A DNA stretch of 46,354 bases from an uncultured Thiothrix sp. (GCF_937873765.1 NZ_CALMZC010000048.1:1-46354); one strand, 5' to 3'. Positions 6,362 through 14,511 are shown, numbered from the stretch's first letter. Translations and numbers: made by a program. Notes: generated from the sequence alone by a model not told the origin.

Positions 6362-6382
6362 GGTGTACTTTACGGTGTACTT
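6362..6382 (-). repeat. Two copies of the 9-bp repeat ahead of the integrase start
   Basis: GGTGTACTT at 6362-6370 and 6374-6382 (start-to-start 12 bp) lies 17 to 37 bases upstream of the integrase ATG, in its leader or promoter. This position suits autoregulation by an arm-binding protein or an arm-type recombination site between int and the attachment core. Confidence 0.8.
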
Positions 6383-6497
6383 TTTAGCTCAACAAATAGC
6401 TTAACGCTCCGTCAATCTCCGAACAACTAACCGCTTGAAAGCCTTGTGTAGCAAGGCATTTAAAAACTACTAGCAAACACCTAAAAACAATACCTTC

Positions 6498-6547
6498 ACT
6501 GACTTGTAATCAGTAGGTTCTCAGTTCGATTCCGAGTGCCGGCACCA
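6498..6547 (+). tRNA. 3' fragment of tRNA-Thr(UGU), attachment-site end of the element
   Basis: The sequence contains an anticodon arm ACTGA-CTTGTAA-TCAGT (6498-6514, anticodon TGT), a T arm with TTCGATT in the loop, the 3' acceptor strand TGCCGGC, A73 and an encoded CCA (6545-6547). The 5' acceptor strand and D arm are absent: the bases before 6498 show no GCTCAG-type D arm. It is therefore a 3' fragment, as left at one end of an element integrated into a tRNA gene. The + strand terminator that follows fits the old tRNA transcription unit. The intact copy should be at the other end, outside the window. Confidence 0.85.
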
Positions 6548-6552
6548 CATTT

Positions 6553-6587
6553 AAAGCCTTGTAAATGAATAGTTTACAGGGCTTTTT
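6553..6587 (+). terminator. Intrinsic terminator of the former tRNA-Thr gene
   Basis: A 13-bp stem (6553-6565 with 6573-6585, one G-T pair) with a 7-base loop ends in a T-run at 6583-6587. It starts five bases after the CCA of the tRNA fragment, so it is probably the native tRNA terminator. It may also serve the convergent oxygenase operon. Confidence 0.8.
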
Positions 6588-6618
6588 ACTTTTTAGCCTA
6601 AATTTCTTTCTTAAGCCA

Positions 6619-6933
6619 CTAAAGCAAATTAATAAACACCTTGCCATTTTCAATCTTAATTGGATAAGTCTGAATATCTTTATGCAAAGGTGCACATAAA
6701 GCTTTGCCTGTGCAGACATCAAAGCGTCCTTGGTGCAGTGGACATTCGATTTCTTTGCCTTCTAAAAAGCCATCACTGAGACGTGCACGTCCGTGCGTGC
6801 AGATATTGTCTGTGGCGAAAATCTCACCTTCAACCTCATAGAAAGCGATCTCTTTGCCATTGATTTGTATTGCAGTTACATCGCCTTCAGGGACTGCTGT
6901 TAAAGCTAAAGCTTCAATCCAGTTGTTATTCAT
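6619..6933 (-). CDS. Rieske-type [2Fe-2S] ferredoxin of a ring-hydroxylating oxygenase
   Basis: A 104-residue Rieske ferredoxin with ligands Cys45-x-His47 and Cys64-x2-His67 (Cys-Thr-His, then Cys-Pro-Leu-His). Length and motif spacing match the NagAb/NdoA ferredoxins that carry electrons from a reductase to the terminal oxygenase. It is the last gene of a leftward operon, 9 bases after the small subunit gene, with a GGAGG box just ahead of the ATG. No cognate reductase gene is in the window. Confidence 0.9.
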   Translation of the reverse strand: MNNNWIEALALTAVPEGDVTAIQINGKEIAFYEVEGEIFATDNICTHGRARLSDGFLEGKEIECPLHQGRFDVCTGKALCAPLHKDIQTYPIKIENGKVFINLL

Positions 6934-6942
6934 TTGTCCTCC

Positions 6943-7428
6943 TTAAATCGGGTAGATAATTGAGTTGGGGATCATCTCACTATCGTAAATACATAAACGC
7001 GATAGGAATTTGAGTCCCATGTCAGTACGCACAATTTCATCTCGATAATAACCTGCATTAAATACGGTAGATTCGGCATCCAATTTAGTGCGCACGACGA
7101 CATAATTGGCTTCTGCTCGGATTAGCTCACCTTGTTCATGCAGTTCAATACTCAGAATGCTTGGAATACCGACAATATGCCGTTGATAGTAGGGGTCGTA
7201 ATACAGGGTTTCTTTCACGCCATAGACACGATCACGAATCATCGCTTTGCTTTCTAGTGCTAATAAGCATAAAGGCAAATTCTGCTCATAGTTTTCCCGT
7301 GGTTGCAGGCGATAAATCCCCTCCTCCACAAAAAACTCTGGCCATTTATCCCAATCCGCTGAATCACAGACACGCGCATAATCGCTATAGAGATTTAACA
7401 CCGCATAATAGGTTTGGAAATCAACCAT
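6943..7428 (-). CDS. Small (beta) subunit of a salicylate 5-hydroxylase-like oxygenase
   Basis: A 161-residue NTF2-fold protein, the beta subunit type of Rieske non-heme iron oxygenases. Visible features are Leu-Tyr-Ser-Asp-Tyr-Ala near the N-terminus, Asp-Trp-Asp-Lys-Trp-Pro-Glu-Phe-Phe near residues 25-33, and Val-Val-Arg-Thr-Lys near 110. The length equals that remembered for NagH. It is structural rather than catalytic in this family. Three bases separate it from the large-subunit gene upstream. Confidence 0.88.
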   Translation of the reverse strand: MVDFQTYYAVLNLYSDYARVCDSADWDKWPEFFVEEGIYRLQPRENYEQNLPLCLLALESKAMIRDRVYGVKETLYYDPYYQRHIVGIPSILSIELHEQGELIRAEANYVVVRTKLDAESTVFNAGYYRDEIVRTDMGLKFLSRLCIYDSEMIPNSIIYPI

Positions 7429-7431
7429 GGT

Positions 7432-8694
7432 TTAAACCTCCATCACTTTGTGCCAATAGGCATACATCCCTCGAATCAATGTTTCTGTGACCATATGATC
7501 AGTGTTGCCAATCTCATGCCCACCCATTTCTAGCACCGTATGCTTAGTCGGTGACTGTTCAAATCCCTCTTGCGACCACTCAATCACTTCACCATCATCC
7601 GCAGAGACAAAGCCTGCTGGGCCAAACAGGTTGGCCTGAATCAGGCGACGTTGATGCATTTCTGGCGAATCATCTTCAAAGCCAAAATGCGTCCAGACAA
7701 AATCAAAGGAGCCATGCCCGTTCGGTTGAATATGGCGGGTAGAAACACTATTCACTTGCTGCTGAATAATCACACTTGGGAAAATCGTCGTCATGACTGC
7801 GGTTGGCCCCTCCCACCAAGGCTCAGGGACAATATCTAATAAGCGCGCATCATTTAGTTGCATAGTTTCTTTAAAACTATCTACACCGCTAACCACTTCT
7901 TCATTCTTACCACCTTTGCCACGGGTTGAAATCATCGCAGCATGACGGAAATGCTCATCCATTTTTAGCTCAGATTTATTATCCGCACGCCACAAACCAA
8001 AGGTAGAAAACCAAGTATGCAGTAGCCCCGGATGATAAGGATCTTTAATATTTTCTTGCATCAGCTTCCAGTTACCGGGAATACGCTGACGACGATAGCC
8101 GAGAATAGTCAGTTTGCGGCCATTAAATACGCGGTCGAAATAATGCAAAATTGTAGAGCCGAGAAAATCCTCCAATGATTCAATCTCATGATCGAAAGAG
8201 GCAAACACCACTCCACCACGTGTAGCCACCTTGAGCTTAGTTAGACCATGTTCTTCGAGCTTAAAATCTTTGGGCATTCCACCATTAATTTTGCCATCCT
8301 GCTTAACACCGCGCCGGAAGGGCACACCTTGTAAATCGCCTTTTAAGCTGTAATTCCATTGATGATAAGGGCAGAAGAAATCCTTCTGATTACCGTGGCG
8401 CTCTCGACAGAAACGTAAGCCACGATGTGCACAGACATTTTCCACCACATTAATATTGCCCTCTAAATCCCGCACCATAATCACCGAGCGCTCACCCACG
8501 ACCGAGCGGCGAAAATCACCGGGATTAGGAATCTCTGCTTCTAAGCCGATATAGCACCAGTGTTTACTATAAAATAGGCGTTCTAACTCGCGTTGATGCA
8601 AATCGTCACGGGTATAAACCCAGAAAGGCACTTGGCTGGTGCCAACCTCAGTCCATTGGGGATTCGGCGGGAATATTGGCTCACTAGCACTCAT
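7432..8694 (-). CDS. Large (alpha) subunit of a salicylate 5-hydroxylase-like Rieske oxygenase
   Basis: A 420-residue terminal oxygenase. The Rieske domain has Cys88-x-His90 and, after 17 residues, Cys108-x2-His111. The catalytic domain shows Asn-Ile-Lys-Asp-Pro-Tyr-His-Pro-Gly-Leu-Leu-His, giving iron ligands His221 and His226 and the bridging Asp218 expected for electron transfer between subunits. Overall it strongly recalls NagG, which hydroxylates salicylate to gentisate; related anthranilate-type enzymes remain possible. GAGGAG precedes ATG 8694. The leader holds a palindrome and a LysR-type motif. The substrate assignment is inference from resemblance and operon content. Confidence 0.85.
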   Translation of the reverse strand: MSASEPIFPPNPQWTEVGTSQVPFWVYTRDDLHQRELERLFYSKHWCYIGLEAEIPNPGDFRRSVVGERSVIMVRDLEGNINVVENVCAHRGLRFCRERHGNQKDFFCPYHQWNYSLKGDLQGVPFRRGVKQDGKINGGMPKDFKLEEHGLTKLKVATRGGVVFASFDHEIESLEDFLGSTILHYFDRVFNGRKLTILGYRRQRIPGNWKLMQENIKDPYHPGLLHTWFSTFGLWRADNKSELKMDEHFRHAAMISTRGKGGKNEEVVSGVDSFKETMQLNDARLLDIVPEPWWEGPTAVMTTIFPSVIIQQQVNSVSTRHIQPNGHGSFDFVWTHFGFEDDSPEMHQRRLIQANLFGPAGFVSADDGEVIEWSQEGFEQSPTKHTVLEMGGHEIGNTDHMVTETLIRGMYAYWHKVMEV

Positions 8695-8729
8695 ACAGAA
8701 CTCTCCTCTTGAATGCCTGTATCATCGGC

Positions 8730-8741
8730 TAAAGCGCTTTA
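8730..8741. promoter_or_regulatory. Palindrome TAAAGCGCTTTA, LacI-type operator-like
   Basis: A perfect 12-bp palindrome sharing the AAAGCGCTTT core with the three operators of the sugar cluster (14575, 15757, 21732). It overlaps a TATAAA hexamer (minus strand 8743..8738) 35 bases upstream of the oxygenase start, a position suited to repression. Binding by the LacI protein encoded at 14687 is inference. Confidence 0.5.
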
Positions 8742-8771
8742 TACGTCTACAAGGTAAAAACGATAGCTACT

Positions 8772-8786
8772 ATCATTGCTATGAAT
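8772..8786 (-). promoter_or_regulatory. NahR/NagR-like LysR-type motif ATTCA-N6-TGAT
   Basis: On the minus strand 8786..8772 reads ATTCA, six bases, TGAT. This matches my memory of the site pattern for the salicylate-responsive activator NahR. It lies about 30 bases upstream of the candidate -10 hexamer. An overlapping dyad GATAG-CTA-CTATC occupies 8762-8774. No good -35 hexamer is present, as expected for an activator-dependent promoter. No LysR gene is in the window. Confidence 0.4.
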
Positions 8787-9060
8787 ATTAGAATACAGCC
8801 TAAACTGAACACGATATGGACTTAAGCAAGATCGATCTAAATTTATTATAAGAAAGTTCACCACATCCGGCTTCTTACCACCAATTGTAATAACTTATTC
8901 TGGCATAGCAAATCCCATAGCGTTCCAGAGAATCGTGGGCTTAGTCTACTAATTTTTGAGTGGTGTTCGGAAAAAGCCTAATTCTAAATTTCTACATTAT
9001 TTTTATTTCCAGCCTGCCAGAATTCACACTACTACCCCATTGTGTGAAGTAAAAAAACAC

Positions 9061-10239
9061 ATGAACTCAAACATGAGTAGCTGGTTTAATTTAGACAGTC
9101 TAATGGTACGTCCACGGTGGCAACGCTATACCTTAGCCTTGCTTACGGTCGCACTGACTGTAGTAATTTCAATTCCTTTAGCTAAACACTTAGACCTAAC
9201 TAATATTGTCATGTTATTTCTGCTAGCGGTCGTTTTTGTCTCAGTAAAACTAGGACGACGCCCTGCTATTCTAGCTACATTTTCTAGTGTTTTAGCTTTT
9301 AACTTTTTCTTTGTACCACCGCACTGGTCTTTAGCAGTTTCACATATTCAATATGTGATTACCTTGGCAGTGATGCTGATTGTCGCTCTAATCATTACAC
9401 ATTTCATGTCAGGATTTAGAGAGCAAGCATCAAATGCAACTCTGCGCGAACAGCAAGCTTTAGAACTCTATCGCCTTGAAAAAATCGCACAAGAGACTCA
9501 AGTCCAAATCGCGGCAGAGCGTTTACGCAGCTCTATTTTATCAGCACTATCCCATGACATTCGTACCCCTCTCACTTCGTTATATGGCTTGGCTGATTCC
9601 CTACAGTTCACCACAAATAACTTAGATGCAAAGACTCAAGGTACTTTAGAAGCCTTACGTGACCAAGCTAGCCGGATCAATAACATGGTGAATAACCTAT
9701 TAGAAATGGCACGATTGCAGGCAGGTGGTTTGCAATTCCGCAAAGAATGGCAACCGATAGATGAAGTGATTGGAGCCAGTATCAAACTACTCCAAACTGC
9801 TTTAAGCCAACATCGGATTAGCGTCCAGATTCCTGATGATTTTCCACTCCTAGAATTCGATGCTTTACTCATGGAACGGGTGCTCTGCAATCTGCTAGAA
9901 AATGCGGCTAAATACTCACCCCCTCACAGTGAGCTAACGATTCGTGCGCAATTACTGGGTGATCAAGCTGAAGTATCTATCTGTAATGCGGGAGAAGGCT
10001 TTCCCGAGGGGAAACTTGACCAAATCTTTGAATTGTTCGAGCGTGGTAAGCACGAATCAACTATTCCGGGTATGGGTTTAGGCTTAAGTATCTGTCGTGC
10101 CATTCTAGAAGCACATCAAGGTCATATCAAAGCTCTTAACCTACCCACTGGAGGCAGTTGTACCTGCTTCTATCTACCTTTAGGTAATCCACCTAGCATT
10201 TTAACTGACGAACTCTCAACAGGAGTCACCGAAGTATGA
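9061..10239 (+). CDS. Short KdpD-like sensor histidine kinase without the N-terminal Usp domain
   Basis: From ATG 9061 the protein has 392 residues; a TTG at 8956 would add 35 unconvincing residues. It matches only the C-terminal half of KdpD: four membrane segments (DUF4118, about 15-120, with Phe-Asn-Phe-Phe-Phe-Val-Pro-Pro), a HisKA domain with phosphoacceptor His165 (Leu-Ser-His-Asp-Ile-Arg-Thr-Pro-Leu), and an HATPase domain (Asn-Leu-Leu-Glu-Asn-Ala-Ala-Lys-Tyr; Gly-Met-Gly-Leu-Gly-Leu-Ser). The large cytoplasmic KdpD/Usp sensor region of full-length KdpD is absent. The stop overlaps the KdpE start, so the pair is coupled. Confidence 0.88.
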   Translation: MNSNMSSWFNLDSLMVRPRWQRYTLALLTVALTVVISIPLAKHLDLTNIVMLFLLAVVFVSVKLGRRPAILATFSSVLAFNFFFVPPHWSLAVSHIQYVITLAVMLIVALIITHFMSGFREQASNATLREQQALELYRLEKIAQETQVQIAAERLRSSILSALSHDIRTPLTSLYGLADSLQFTTNNLDAKTQGTLEALRDQASRINNMVNNLLEMARLQAGGLQFRKEWQPIDEVIGASIKLLQTALSQHRISVQIPDDFPLLEFDALLMERVLCNLLENAAKYSPPHSELTIRAQLLGDQAEVSICNAGEGFPEGKLDQIFELFERGKHESTIPGMGLGLSICRAILEAHQGHIKALNLPTGGSCTCFYLPLGNPPSILTDELSTGVTEV

Positions 10240-10928
10240 TGCCCGACCATCCCCGTATTCTGGTTGTTGAAGATGAACCTAATATCCGTCGTTTTGTGCG
10301 TACTGCTTTAGAATCTGAAGCTTGTGCAGTGCTAGAGGCTAGTCACTGTCAACAAGCTTTGCATCTACTCAAGCAGCAACCACTCGATTTGCTGTTGCTC
10401 GATTTAGGTTTACCCGATGGCGATGGCTTGAGTTTGATTAATAACCTGCGTACTTGGTCGAAACTGCCGATTTTAGTCTTATCAGCACGCATCACTGAGC
10501 AAGATAAAATCAAAGCCCTTGATTTAGGCGCTGACGATTATCTGAGTAAACCTTTTTCGATTGGCGAATTACTAGCGCGTGTCCGTGCTTTATTAAGACG
10601 CAGCCAAGCTCAAGTCTATCCAGAATCCCAATGCTATCGCTTCGGGCAAATTGAAGCCGATTTACAACAACGTCGTGTCACGCGCGCAGGCGAAATCGTC
10701 CATCTCACCCCGATTGAGTTTCAGCTCTTGAGTTTAATGCTGATGCATACGGATCGCGTCCTCACTCATCGCTATCTGCTACGCGAACTTTGGGGCGGCA
10801 CTTATGTAGAAAGTAATCATTATCTGCGGGTCTATGTGCGGCATTTGCGCCAGAAATTAGAAGATGATCCCAGCCAACCTAAACATTTTCTGACCGAAAC
10901 GGGCATCGGTTATCGCTTTCAAATTTAG
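10236..10928 (+). CDS. kdpE: KdpE-type response regulator (OmpR family)
   Basis: A 230-residue OmpR-family regulator. The receiver domain (7-120) has acidic residues Glu12-Asp13, the phosphoacceptor Asp56 (Leu-Leu-Leu-Asp-Leu-Gly-Leu-Pro-Asp) and the Lys of Leu-Ser-Lys-Pro-Phe. The winged-helix domain (130-228) has Leu-Thr-Pro-Ile-Glu-Phe and Arg-Val-Tyr-Val-Arg-His-Leu-Arg. It overlaps the kinase gene by four bases and is followed after 25 bases by kup. In other bacteria KdpE activates kdpFABC; none is here, so kup is the probable local target. ATG 10239 is an alternative start. Confidence 0.88.
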   Translation: MMPDHPRILVVEDEPNIRRFVRTALESEACAVLEASHCQQALHLLKQQPLDLLLLDLGLPDGDGLSLINNLRTWSKLPILVLSARITEQDKIKALDLGADDYLSKPFSIGELLARVRALLRRSQAQVYPESQCYRFGQIEADLQQRRVTRAGEIVHLTPIEFQLLSLMLMHTDRVLTHRYLLRELWGGTYVESNHYLRVYVRHLRQKLEDDPSQPKHFLTETGIGYRFQI

Positions 10929-10953
10929 TCATTACTAAGGACTCCCATTCATT

Positions 10954-12825
10954 ATGAGTAACCATGCTCAGCCCAAACAAAACTTGGGCATTTTGACCCT
11001 GACTGCTTTAGGCATTGTCTACGGTGATATTGGCACTAGCCCACTTTATGCCTTTCGAGAAGCGTTTGCGCACGGCATGCAACCCACAGAAGAAAATGTT
11101 TTAGCGAGTTTATCAGCCTTATTTTGGGCCATTATGCTAATCATTTCCCTCAAATATGTTTGGATTGTGTTGCGCTTTGATAATAAAGGCGAAGGCGGCG
11201 TGTTGGCTTTACAAGCACTTGCTCAACGGCATAGTCAGCGCACTCTTCCTAGACTGACCCAACTCGTGCTTATTCTTGGTATTGTAGCGGCTGCTTTGTT
11301 TTATGGGGATGCTATACTTACCCCTGCTATTTCAGTCCTTTCAGCAGTCGAAGGCATTAGCGTTGCGACTCCGCAATTTGAAGAGTGGATTATTCCTATT
11401 ACACTAGGGATTTTAATTAGCTTATTTCTCATTCAACGCTACGGTACAGCCAAAGTTGGCAAACTATTTGGCCCCATTACTTTAGTATGGTTTGTTACGC
11501 TAGCCACTTTGGGAATAATCAGCATTTTACAAAACCCTGAGGTGCTTAAAGCGCTTAACCCTCTGTATGCACTCCAATTCACACTAAACTATCCTTTGGC
11601 AGCTTTCACACTATTATCCGCGATCTTTTTAACCCTAACAGGTGGTGAAGCTTTATATGCAGATATGGGGCATTTTGGTGCTAAACCGATTCGTATCGCT
11701 TGGTATGGCTTAGTTTGCCCCTCTTTAGTTTTAAACTACTTTGGGCAAGGATCTTTAATTCTACGTGATCCTAGTACTATTTCTAACCCATTCTATCTAT
11801 TAGCTCCAGAAAGCCTCCTAATTCCTCTAGTGGTATTAGCGACTATGGCGACCGTAATTGCTTCCCAAGCTACTATTTCAGGGGCTTATTCACTCACTTT
11901 TCAAGCCATCCGCTTAGGCTATTTGCCGAGGATGCGCATCCAACATACCTCTGATACGGCGCAAGGACAAATTTATATTGCTAGTGTAAATTGGATAATG
12001 CTTTTGGGTGTTATCTGGTTAGTTTTAGAGCTAGGCTCTTCTAGTGCTTTAGCAGCAGCTTATGGTATCGCGGTATCAGGGACAATGGTCATTACCAGCC
12101 TATTAGTTCTAATTGTGGCTTTAACTCGTAGTAACCAGCGCCTGCGTCGGCTCATTATTATGGTCGTCATCGCCTGTTTAGGCTTCGAGCTTATATTTCT
12201 TGCCGCAAACCTAACTAAATTTACACAAGGTGGTTGGATACCTTTAGCCACAGGAATCTTAATTTTTATATTATTGAGTACTTGGAAAAAAGGCAGCGAA
12301 CTAGTGAGTGAACAACGCCGCAAAATTAATATGACTTTGCGCAAATTTGTTAATGAGCTGTCACCAACTATTCCACGCATTTCAGGTACTGCTATTTATT
12401 TAAGCTCTAGTGCAGGCCTAGTACCAAGTCGCCTGTTTTATAACCTAAAACATTATAAAGTGCTACATGAGCAACTTATCTTTTTACATGTAGACAATGA
12501 AGAAATTCCTTATGTTCTTGAGGAGGAACGTTTAAAAGTAGTTGGTTTGGCCCCAGGTCTTTATACTATTGCTGTCCGCTTTGGCTTTCGGGAAGAGCCT
12601 GATTTAAACAAAGCCCTGCAACATACCTCGAAATACCAACTGAATATTCCTGCTGACGCAACCTTCTTTGTTGCGCGTACTTCAGTCGTAAGCTGTGAAG
12701 GTATTTTATCGCGTTGGCGCTGCAATTTATTTGCTTGGATGATGCGCCAATCAGAAAGCGCTGCCACTTATTTTCGTTTAATGCCCACTCAAGTGGTAGA
12801 AGTAGGCACACAGGTCAGCCTTTAA
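10954..12825 (+). CDS. kup: Kup (TrkD) potassium uptake permease
   Basis: A 623-residue inner-membrane potassium/proton symporter of the Kup/HAK/KT family, at the usual length. The N-terminal signature Tyr-Gly-Asp-Ile-Gly-Thr-Ser-Pro-Leu-Tyr is at about residues 23-32, followed by about 12 membrane segments to residue ~445. A cytoplasmic C-terminal domain of ~175 residues follows, with Ala-Ile-Tyr-Leu-Ser-Ser-Ser-Ala-Gly-Leu-Val-Pro and a Phe-Phe-Val-Ala-Arg-Thr-like strand. It probably shares a transcript with the KdpD-like kinase and KdpE, linking potassium uptake to that sensor. Confidence 0.95.
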   Translation: MSNHAQPKQNLGILTLTALGIVYGDIGTSPLYAFREAFAHGMQPTEENVLASLSALFWAIMLIISLKYVWIVLRFDNKGEGGVLALQALAQRHSQRTLPRLTQLVLILGIVAAALFYGDAILTPAISVLSAVEGISVATPQFEEWIIPITLGILISLFLIQRYGTAKVGKLFGPITLVWFVTLATLGIISILQNPEVLKALNPLYALQFTLNYPLAAFTLLSAIFLTLTGGEALYADMGHFGAKPIRIAWYGLVCPSLVLNYFGQGSLILRDPSTISNPFYLLAPESLLIPLVVLATMATVIASQATISGAYSLTFQAIRLGYLPRMRIQHTSDTAQGQIYIASVNWIMLLGVIWLVLELGSSSALAAAYGIAVSGTMVITSLLVLIVALTRSNQRLRRLIIMVVIACLGFELIFLAANLTKFTQGGWIPLATGILIFILLSTWKKGSELVSEQRRKINMTLRKFVNELSPTIPRISGTAIYLSSSAGLVPSRLFYNLKHYKVLHEQLIFLHVDNEEIPYVLEEERLKVVGLAPGLYTIAVRFGFREEPDLNKALQHTSKYQLNIPADATFFVARTSVVSCEGILSRWRCNLFAWMMRQSESAATYFRLMPTQVVEVGTQVSL

Positions 12826-12834
12826 ATGAACATG

Positions 12835-12863
12835 CTAGCGCTTTGCCTTTGCAAAAGCGCTAG
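12835..12863. terminator. Hairpin between convergent kup and alpha-glucosidase genes
   Basis: CTAGCGCTTTGC pairs with GCAAA-GCGCTAG (one bulged A) around a CTTT loop. No T-run follows on either side, so it is not a canonical terminator, but it sits in the short gap between two convergent genes where one is expected. Confidence 0.45.
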
Positions 12864-12888
12864 TGCTCTACTCTACAGAAATAATCTT

Positions 12889-14511
12889 TTAGGCAAGAAC
12901 TTTGGCGAAGCACACTTCATAGGCTGGCAAGCTCACCGTACTCTTATGCAAACTGCCAGAAAAACCATGCCCGGCTAACAGTTCTAGGGATAAATGCGCA
13001 GGTAAGGTAAAGCTTTGCGGGCTATTGCTCAAATTGAAAATGCAGCAAGTGTTACCGCGCATTAATACTAGAATCGGTTCAGGTGCATCGAGAAAATGAT
13101 TATCACCGCTGATTAAATCGGTTTGTTGGCGACGCCAATGCAAGAAGGTTTTAATGCGCTGTAAAACAGTATCCGCTTGCTGTTGTTGAGCAGCAGCTAA
13201 TACTTGATGTTGATCAGGAATCGGGAGCCACGGTTTGACATCGGCGGCACTAAAACCTGCATTAGCCTCACTGCCATTCCATGGCATTGGAGTTCGGCAA
13301 CCATCGCGACCTTTAAATTCTGGCCAGAAACGAATCCCGAAAGGATCTTGTAAGTCTTCATAAGCCATTTCCGCTTCAGGCAAGCCCAGCTCTTCACCTT
13401 GATAAAAGCAAGAGCTACCGCGCAAGCTGGTTAATAAAGCGGTTAACAACGGTGCTGCTTGATGCCCTACCCCCCAACGCGTCACTGCACGGGCAATATC
13501 ATGATTGGAGAAAGCCCAACAAGACCAACCGCCCTCCATTGCTTCCATCTTTTCCACGACTCGCCGGATATGCGCCGCACTGAATTCTTTAGTCATGAAG
13601 TCAAAGCTATACGCCATATGTATACGCTTACCTTGCTCAGTATATTCAGCAATGCGGGTATACATATCTGTCACCGCGCCCAATTCGCCGACTGAAGTCA
13701 CCGCTGGATATTCATTTAAAACTTGGCGGAAACGTTCCAAGAATTGGAGATTTTCAGGGCGAGTAATGTTATATAGCGGCTCTTGCATAGCATAAGGATT
13801 CGACTCATCAATCCCATTCACACGCTTATTACCAATCGGTGGGTTGTCACGCAGTTGCTGGTCATGCACATACATATTCACCGTATCCAGACGGAACCCA
13901 TCTACACCTAAATCTAACCAGAAACGCACCACATCCAAGAGTGCATCTTGTACTTGTGGCTTATGAAAGTTTAAGTCGGGTTGGCTGGTGAGGAAATTGT
14001 GCAAATAATACTGGCGACGCCGTGTATCCCACTCCCAAGCCGAACCACCAAAAATCGAGAACCAGTTAGTGGGTGGAGTACCATCAATTTTTGGCTCAGC
14101 CCAGACATACCAATCCGCTTTGTCATTAGTATGACTGCTGCGGCTTTCAATAAACCAAGGATGCCGATCAGAGGTATGCGATAAGACTAAATCAATCAAC
14201 ACCCGCACCCCTAAACGATGGGCTTTGCTAAGTAACTGTTTAAAATCGTCTAGTGTCCCAAATAAAGGATCAACATCACGATAATCTGAAACATCATAAC
14301 CAAAATCCTTCATGGGTGAAGTGAAAAAAGGTGAAATCCAAATAGCATCCACTCCTAAATCAGCAATGTAGTCTAGTTGCTCAATGATACCGGGCAGATC
14401 ACCGACCCCATCATCGTTAGTATCTTTGTACGAGCGTGGGTAAATTTGATAAATAACTGCGCCTTTCCACCAGTCATTATCACCACCTAATTGTAAATAT
14501 TGCGCTTGCAT
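12889..14511 (-). CDS. GH13 alpha-glucosidase (oligo-1,6-glucosidase/sucrase-like)
   Basis: 540 residues from ATG 14511, chosen because GGAGAGG lies 8 bases before it; the GTG at 14520 is too close to that box. A family GH13 enzyme with a (beta/alpha)8 barrel: nucleophile Asp209 (Gly-Phe-Arg-Leu-Asp-Thr-Val-Asn), acid/base Glu276 (Val-Gly-Glu-Leu-Gly), transition-state Asp338 (Ser-Asn-His-Asp), and the Asp-Leu-Val-Leu-Ser-His-Thr region. No signal peptide, so it hydrolyses imported alpha-glucosides in the cytoplasm. It is clearly paralogous to the enzyme at 15832 and divergent from the LacI gene, with a LacI operator between. Exact substrate is not readable from sequence alone. Confidence 0.9.
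   Translation of the reverse strand: MQAQYLQLGGDNDWWKGAVIYQIYPRSYKDTNDDGVGDLPGIIEQLDYIADLGVDAIWISPFFTSPMKDFGYDVSDYRDVDPLFGTLDDFKQLLSKAHRLGVRVLIDLVLSHTSDRHPWFIESRSSHTNDKADWYVWAEPKIDGTPPTNWFSIFGGSAWEWDTRRRQYYLHNFLTSQPDLNFHKPQVQDALLDVVRFWLDLGVDGFRLDTVNMYVHDQQLRDNPPIGNKRVNGIDESNPYAMQEPLYNITRPENLQFLERFRQVLNEYPAVTSVGELGAVTDMYTRIAEYTEQGKRIHMAYSFDFMTKEFSAAHIRRVVEKMEAMEGGWSCWAFSNHDIARAVTRWGVGHQAAPLLTALLTSLRGSSCFYQGEELGLPEAEMAYEDLQDPFGIRFWPEFKGRDGCRTPMPWNGSEANAGFSAADVKPWLPIPDQHQVLAAAQQQQADTVLQRIKTFLHWRRQQTDLISGDNHFLDAPEPILVLMRGNTCCIFNLSNSPQSFTLPAHLSLELLAGHGFSGSLHKSTVSLPAYEVCFAKVLA

Noticed and set aside
6522..6540. The T arm of the tRNA fragment has an A-C mismatch, which might show decay.
   Set aside because: As far as I recall, intact bacterial tRNA-Thr(UGU) genes carry the same mismatch, so it is not evidence of decay.
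6438..6562. AAAGCCTTGT occurs at 6438-6447 and 6553-6562, on both sides of the tRNA fragment, like a target duplication.
   Set aside because: The second copy is part of the tRNA terminator stem and the first lies in a different hairpin (GCCTTG/CAAGGC). Tyrosine integrases do not make such duplications, so chance is more likely.
8956..9060. A TTG at 8956 would extend the KdpD-like protein by 35 residues.
   Set aside because: The added segment does not resemble the family and has no ribosome-binding box; ATG 9061 starts just before the membrane domain.
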